DNA of 64,000 nt from Amycolatopsis sp. GM8. Lineage in GTDB: Bacteria > Actinomycetota > Actinomycetes > Mycobacteriales > Pseudonocardiaceae. The notes below the pieces were generated by a model, which worked only from the letters and a program-made list of their open reading frames with translations, made no database searches and was not told the DNA's origin. The position numbers and the translations under genes are program-made. Position 1 is the first letter of the stretch, and each line of letters opens with the position of its first letter. Below, piece after piece: positions 61,031 through 64,000 of the stretch. The stretch covers positions 928,936 through 992,935 of the forward strand of contig NZ_JAJKFK010000004.1 in assembly GCF_021653975.1 (NCBI RefSeq). The letters are read 5' to 3'.

Positions 61031-61490
61031 CTACACGATGATGTTCACCAGGAGTGAAACGCCAATGAAGAATGTATACAGTGCTAGAAGCCATCTCAGA
61101 CCGATGGTCAGTCTAGGCTCGTTCGATCCGTGTTCGTCAAGCTGCGCTTGATTGCGAGCATGTTCTATCCCCTGCCGCATCGACCGCTGAGCGCGATTGC
61201 CGCGCATCGCTCCAGCCAACGAGCCGCCCCCAACCGAGGGTCGTATAACGCGACCATCGCGGAGGACAATGGCGAGGTCTGGGTCCAATTCCAATTCGTC
61301 CACTGAATTCCAGGGTATCCAGTAGCAGCGGAACCAATTTTGTATGTACAGCCCACCTTCACGCACAACCAATTTTGCTCGCGTTACCAGAAGAATGAAC
61401 CAAAACGCAGGCACGATGGCCACAACCGAAGCAAGTACCTTTACTAATGCGACCTTCTCGAAGGTCAGAAAGACGATCGCGTACCCATGT
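61031..61490 (-). pseudogene. PH-like-domain membrane protein (copy 2), N-terminally truncated
   Basis: The frame aligns with copy 1 from its second membrane helix (LASVVAIVPAFWFILLVTRA) through KLVVREGGLYIQNWFRCYWI, VDELELDPDLAIVLRDGRVI and RPSVGGGSLAGAMRGNRAQR to a C-terminal helix (LRWLLALYTFFIGVSLLV). The first helix is absent and there is no ATG or GTG before the conserved part, so the gene has probably lost its start. It directly follows tail copy A. Confidence 0.55.
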
Positions 61491-61893
61491 TCACGCCGGT
61501 GCCGTAAGAGTGCCAGACGCCTGACTGGCCCGCGTTCCACACGTAGTTCTGCCTGGTGGCCTTGGCGTTCACTGGTGCGCGGTGCCGCCCTCGGTCGCGT
61601 TGCGCGGGCGGCTGGCTGCGGTCCTGCACGATATTGCGGTTACGGGGATTTAGGGCGCCGCCGCCGCCCACGACGCGTGCGAGCCCGGCGCCCGCAGCGA
61701 GCCCGGCCAGATTCATTCCCGCCGCTGCCCAATTGACATTGCCGCGTGTTCGGATGGCCTCTTCGGTTGTCTGCGCCGCCCACAGACCTGCCCCCGCAAT
61801 TGCGCACGCTCCTGCACTGACAAATACACAGCCCACTGCCAATGCGATACCCGCTGCCTGCCAAGGATTGGCTGCAACCCATCCACCCAAGGA
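61465..61893 (-). pseudogene. Polymorphic-toxin-like protein, C-terminal part with tail copy A
   Basis: The minus strand encodes SLGGWVAANPWQAAGIALAV, a hydrophobic stretch (FVSAGACAIAGAGLWAAQ), VNWAAAGMNLAGLAAGAGLA, then PAQRDRGRHRAPVNAKATRQ and NYVWNAGQSGVWHSYGTGVN, and stops after GTRSSF. A short hydrophobic alanine/glycine region before a variable C-terminal tail is a common pre-toxin layout in actinomycete secreted toxins. The N-terminal delivery part is missing: upstream of ~61893 the strand carries only antisense of another frame. Confidence 0.45.
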
Positions 61894-61900
61894 TCGGGAT

Positions 61901-62098
61901 ATGTGGCGAGAGCGAGCGGTGAAGCTGGAAGCCACCGGCCCCGAAGCGCTACGTGAACTAGCCCGCTGCATCGCGGCTACCGGCGAACGGGTCGAGCAGG
62001 AAAGCATCGAGTTAAGCAACCTGGTCATCCGCACGCTCGTCGACGACCTCGACAAGATCACGGCAAACCGTACGGCCGCACGACCCGGAGCCTGCTGA
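61901..62098 (+). CDS. Small hypothetical protein, possibly partial
   Basis: The 65-residue frame reads MWRERAVKLEATGPEALREL, ARCIAATGERVEQESIELSN, LVIRTLVDDLDKITANRTAA. It is helical, with coding-like codon use. The first residues may be a junction; the recognisable part starts at VKLEATGPEAL. I do not know the family. It is divergent from the toxin-like remnant and lies on the same strand as the next small gene. Confidence 0.4.
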   Translation: MWRERAVKLEATGPEALRELARCIAATGERVEQESIELSNLVIRTLVDDLDKITANRTAARPGAC

Positions 62099-62252
62099 CC
62101 CCCGGGTCTCGGCAAGCGAGCTCTTGGCTGCGGGATCACGGCTGGCCCGGGAAACTACTGGCACACGACTGCTCCGACAGGACAACTCCTGGCGGCCTCA
62201 CCCCCGTGATGGTCGACTTGCACACCAGCCACCATGACGGTAAGCCACAGCG

Positions 62253-62525
62253 ATGGAACACGAGGACAATGAACCGCATGCTGCCACGTCTCGCGATGAG
62301 GGATACGTTCTCCAAGACGGAGACATTCTGCGGTTCCCACCTGTCGAATACCCTGCCAAAGGGAACAGCCGAGCTATGACCGTCCAATACGAGATCGAAG
62401 TGGCCACCGGCGAACGAGGCAAGAGGCTAGCGAAGGCACAGGCCGAAGCCATTCACGACGTGCTCCTGTACCTCGCCAGTAAACGCGAGAACACCGAGGA
62501 GGCGCCCACGCACGAGGAAGACTGA
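62253..62525 (+). CDS. Small hypothetical protein
   Basis: The 90-residue hydrophilic protein reads MEHEDNEPHAATSRDEGYVL, QDGDILRFPPVEYPAKGNSR, AMTVQYEIEVATGERGKRLA and AQAEAIHDVLLYLASKREN, ending acidic. It has no membrane segment. It looks like a small accessory protein of an actinomycete plasmid or integrative element, consistent with the DUF2637-type gene convergent next to it. Function unknown. Confidence 0.5.
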   Translation: MEHEDNEPHAATSRDEGYVLQDGDILRFPPVEYPAKGNSRAMTVQYEIEVATGERGKRLAKAQAEAIHDVLLYLASKRENTEEAPTHEED

Positions 62526-62544
62526 GGCAACCCGACAAGGCATA

Positions 62545-63230
62545 TCAAAGACCGCCGGGTGATGCGGGCAGCGCGTCGTCAAGTCGAACCGCCGCGGCCA
62601 ACACACGAGACCTGGCAGCACCGACATGCAGCTTGCGCCGCAACGTCTCGGCCGAGATCGGCCGGCGATGCTCAGCCCAATGCTGGGCATTCTCGAGCCG
62701 CGCCTGGTGGAACAAGTCGTCCACACCCCCGCCATTCGACGATCGTTGATCTTCTGCGACGCTGGATCGGCCGCGCAAGCGCTTACGTGCGGGACGTCAG
62801 TCCGTCCATGCGAAGGACGCTGCGCGGGACCAGGTTTCTCCATGTCGCTCAGCAAAGCGGGGCCAGCCTCCGACCAACCGATCAGCAGCAGAGGACCAAC
62901 CGCATCAAACGCCGCCCGACCCCAATGGCCAGCCAGCAGTGGATCAATCACGTTCAACGCCAACGTCGCCGCACTCGCGCCGAGCAACATCCTCCGCGCC
63001 GGCCGCAACACTTCTGACTGTGCACCAGCATCGGACAAGTGGCGCGTCGCGATCAGGAGGCCGACAACGGTCAGGTCGACTGCAGGAGCAACCAAGGGCG
63101 CGACGTACGCAGGCACTCCCAACCTCCGTGCCAAGCTCAGTACGTTCCCAAAACCGAACAAAAAGGTCAGGCCCACGACCACCATCATCAGCACCGACAC
63201 GAACCGCAGTACCCGCCGCCGCTCCCCCAT
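62545..63230 (-). pseudogene. DUF2637-type membrane protein, frameshifted (copy B)
   Basis: The N-terminal part (MGERRRVLRFVSVLMMVVVG, VAPAVDLTVVGLLIATRHLS, HWGRAAFDAVGPLLLIGWSE) has three or four membrane helices. Near 62830 the frame shifts and the C-terminal domain continues as FHQARLENAQHWAEHRRPIS with AETLRRKLHVGAARSRVLAA. This is the full layout of SpdB/DUF2637-type proteins of actinomycete conjugative elements. Its 5' part is repeated at the left end of the window. Confidence 0.65.
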
Positions 63231-63334
63231 TATCGGGCTCCCCGCTTCGACCGACGCTCCATCACCAACGGCACATCAGCCCGAATCGACAGCCCACCAG
63301 GCACAACAACTGGTGTGATAGCCGCCGGAATCTC
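62952..63334. repeat. Direct repeat, copy B (partner at 101-481)
   Basis: Same-strand repeat of 101-481, covering the start of the DUF2637-type gene and ~100 bases upstream. Unlike copy A, here the homologous stretch continues into the rest of the gene, so copy B is the ancestral-looking context. Confidence 0.75.
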
Positions 63335-63681
63335 ACCGGGGGCACTCGCGGGATGCGCAGGTCAGGAGCCCTACTCCAGTGGCGCTCTGACACCGTTCAA
63401 GATCGGAAACCCCTGACAAGCCCTCACTCGGGGGCGTTGTGGCGCGGGGACACGAGCCGTTGCAACTCATCGGAACGCGCCACAGACACGCCGACGCGCA
63501 GCCTTCCAAGTCATGCCGGACCGCGACTAGACCCACGAGTTGGCTACTCCGAGCCCTACTCCCCCAACGCCGTGACTCAGCGGCATAGGGACATGGCGGA
63601 CCGGTTGGCGAGACGCCGACCTCTATCAGGCCCTATGAGTCCGTGTGACGGCTCGGAAGTACGACGCGCCACTCTGCTCGA
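63335..63681. other. No gene seen
   Basis: No convincing frame, tRNA or repeat was found between the DUF2637-type gene and the oxidoreductase at the right edge. Confidence 0.4.
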
Positions 63682-64000
63682 CTACGGGATCAGCAGCAGC
63701 TTTCCCGTGGTGCCGCGTGACGCGATGTCGACGTGCGCCCGGGCCGCCTCCGCGAGGGGATAGCGTCCGCCGACCCGGACATTGAGTTCACCTTTCTCCG
63801 CCATGGAGAACAGCTCGCCCACATGCGTGGCGAACTTCGCCGGCGTACGAAGGTGATCTTCCACATTCGGATAGGTGATCCGGATACTGCGCGGAATCGT
63901 GTCGAGTTGGAGTGCGGGCATCGGATCGCCGAGACCAGTCGCGTAGAACACCAGGGTGCCGTGCGCGCGCAGGACTTCCATCGAGGCATAGAACGTGGCC
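63682..64000 (-). CDS. Quinone oxidoreductase-like protein (cut by the window edge)
   Basis: The last ~106 residues of an MDR-family quinone oxidoreductase/zinc-type dehydrogenase are present: VLRAHGTLVFYATGLGDPMP, PRSIRITYPNVEDHLRTPAK, VGELFSMAEKGELNVRVGGR and YPLAEAARAHVDIASRGTTG with KLLLIP. The tail YPLAEAARAHxxIASRGTxGKLLL is typical of NADPH:quinone reductases. The N-terminal catalytic and most of the Rossmann part lie outside the window, so intactness is unknown. Confidence 0.8.
   Translation of the reverse strand, partial: ATFYASMEVLRAHGTLVFYATGLGDPMPALQLDTIPRSIRITYPNVEDHLRTPAKFATHVGELFSMAEKGELNVRVGGRYPLAEAARAHVDIASRGTTGKLLLIP

Noticed and set aside
1..64000. CRISPR array, rRNA or replication origin
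   Set aside because: No spaced short repeats, no rRNA-like sequence, and no iteron or DnaA-box cluster was noticed on reading both strands.

Overview
The window is high-GC DNA with GTG starts, 4-base start/stop overlaps (ATGA, GTGA), leaderless-looking promoters, a mycofactocin-type short-chain dehydrogenase and an NDMA-dependent-like alcohol dehydrogenase. This points to an actinomycete, probably of the Pseudonocardia/Amycolatopsis/Nocardia kind; the genus cannot be fixed from the sequence. No rRNA, complete tRNA, CRISPR array or replication origin was seen.

Layout. 0-15 kb is a mosaic. It holds a truncated DUF2637-type plasmid/ICE membrane gene, degenerate genes, an XRE regulator next to a two-gene clpP operon, a frameshifted MFS transporter, and an intact TetR / SDR / alcohol dehydrogenase / carboxylesterase block (6.7-10.9 kb). 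Next come an XRE (MmyB-type) regulator divergent from a frameshifted aldo-keto reductase, and ISL3 and SDR fragments. 15.2-25.4 kb is an intact minus-strand operon: hydantoinase/oxoprolinase A, an alpha/beta hydrolase, hydantoinase B, a peptide-type binding lipoprotein, ATPase, two permeases and ATPase, with a divergent MarR regulator. 25.4-28.5 kb is a scrapyard of MFS, reductase, integrase, tRNA-Val, DDE transposase, IS630-like and GIY-YIG fragments.

28.5-51.7 kb is the core of the window: 23 intact minus-strand genes, mostly overlapping or a few bases apart, with an IclR regulator divergent at 52 kb. They encode a branched-chain-type ABC importer (with LivH, LivM and LivG fused into one polypeptide and LivF 15 kb away), a divergent aconitase-like pair, an isocitrate-lyase-family lyase, aldehyde and alcohol dehydrogenases, two DapA-fold proteins, a P450, a PhyH-type oxygenase, an acyl-CoA ligase, an amidohydrolase, a cyclase-family protein and several small cupin-, NTF2- or VOC-sized proteins. 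This reads as an uptake and breakdown pathway for one unknown organic compound: oxygenation, CoA activation or hydration, then C-C cleavage to central acids.

52.8-64 kb is again degraded: IS3, aldehyde dehydrogenase, SDR, serine recombinase, SGNH hydrolase and integrase remnants and a tRNA-Ala fragment, with an intact SDR / MFS / TetR set (54-57.5 kb). It ends with a toxin-tail plus PH-like membrane protein cassette present twice (60.3-61.9 kb) and a second DUF2637-type copy that repeats the left edge. The right edge cuts a quinone oxidoreductase.

Frameshifts and internal stops are confined to the mosaic zones; about 33 kb of catabolic genes carry none. That argues for real decay of mobile DNA rather than poor sequence, though single-base errors at short homopolymers cannot be excluded.
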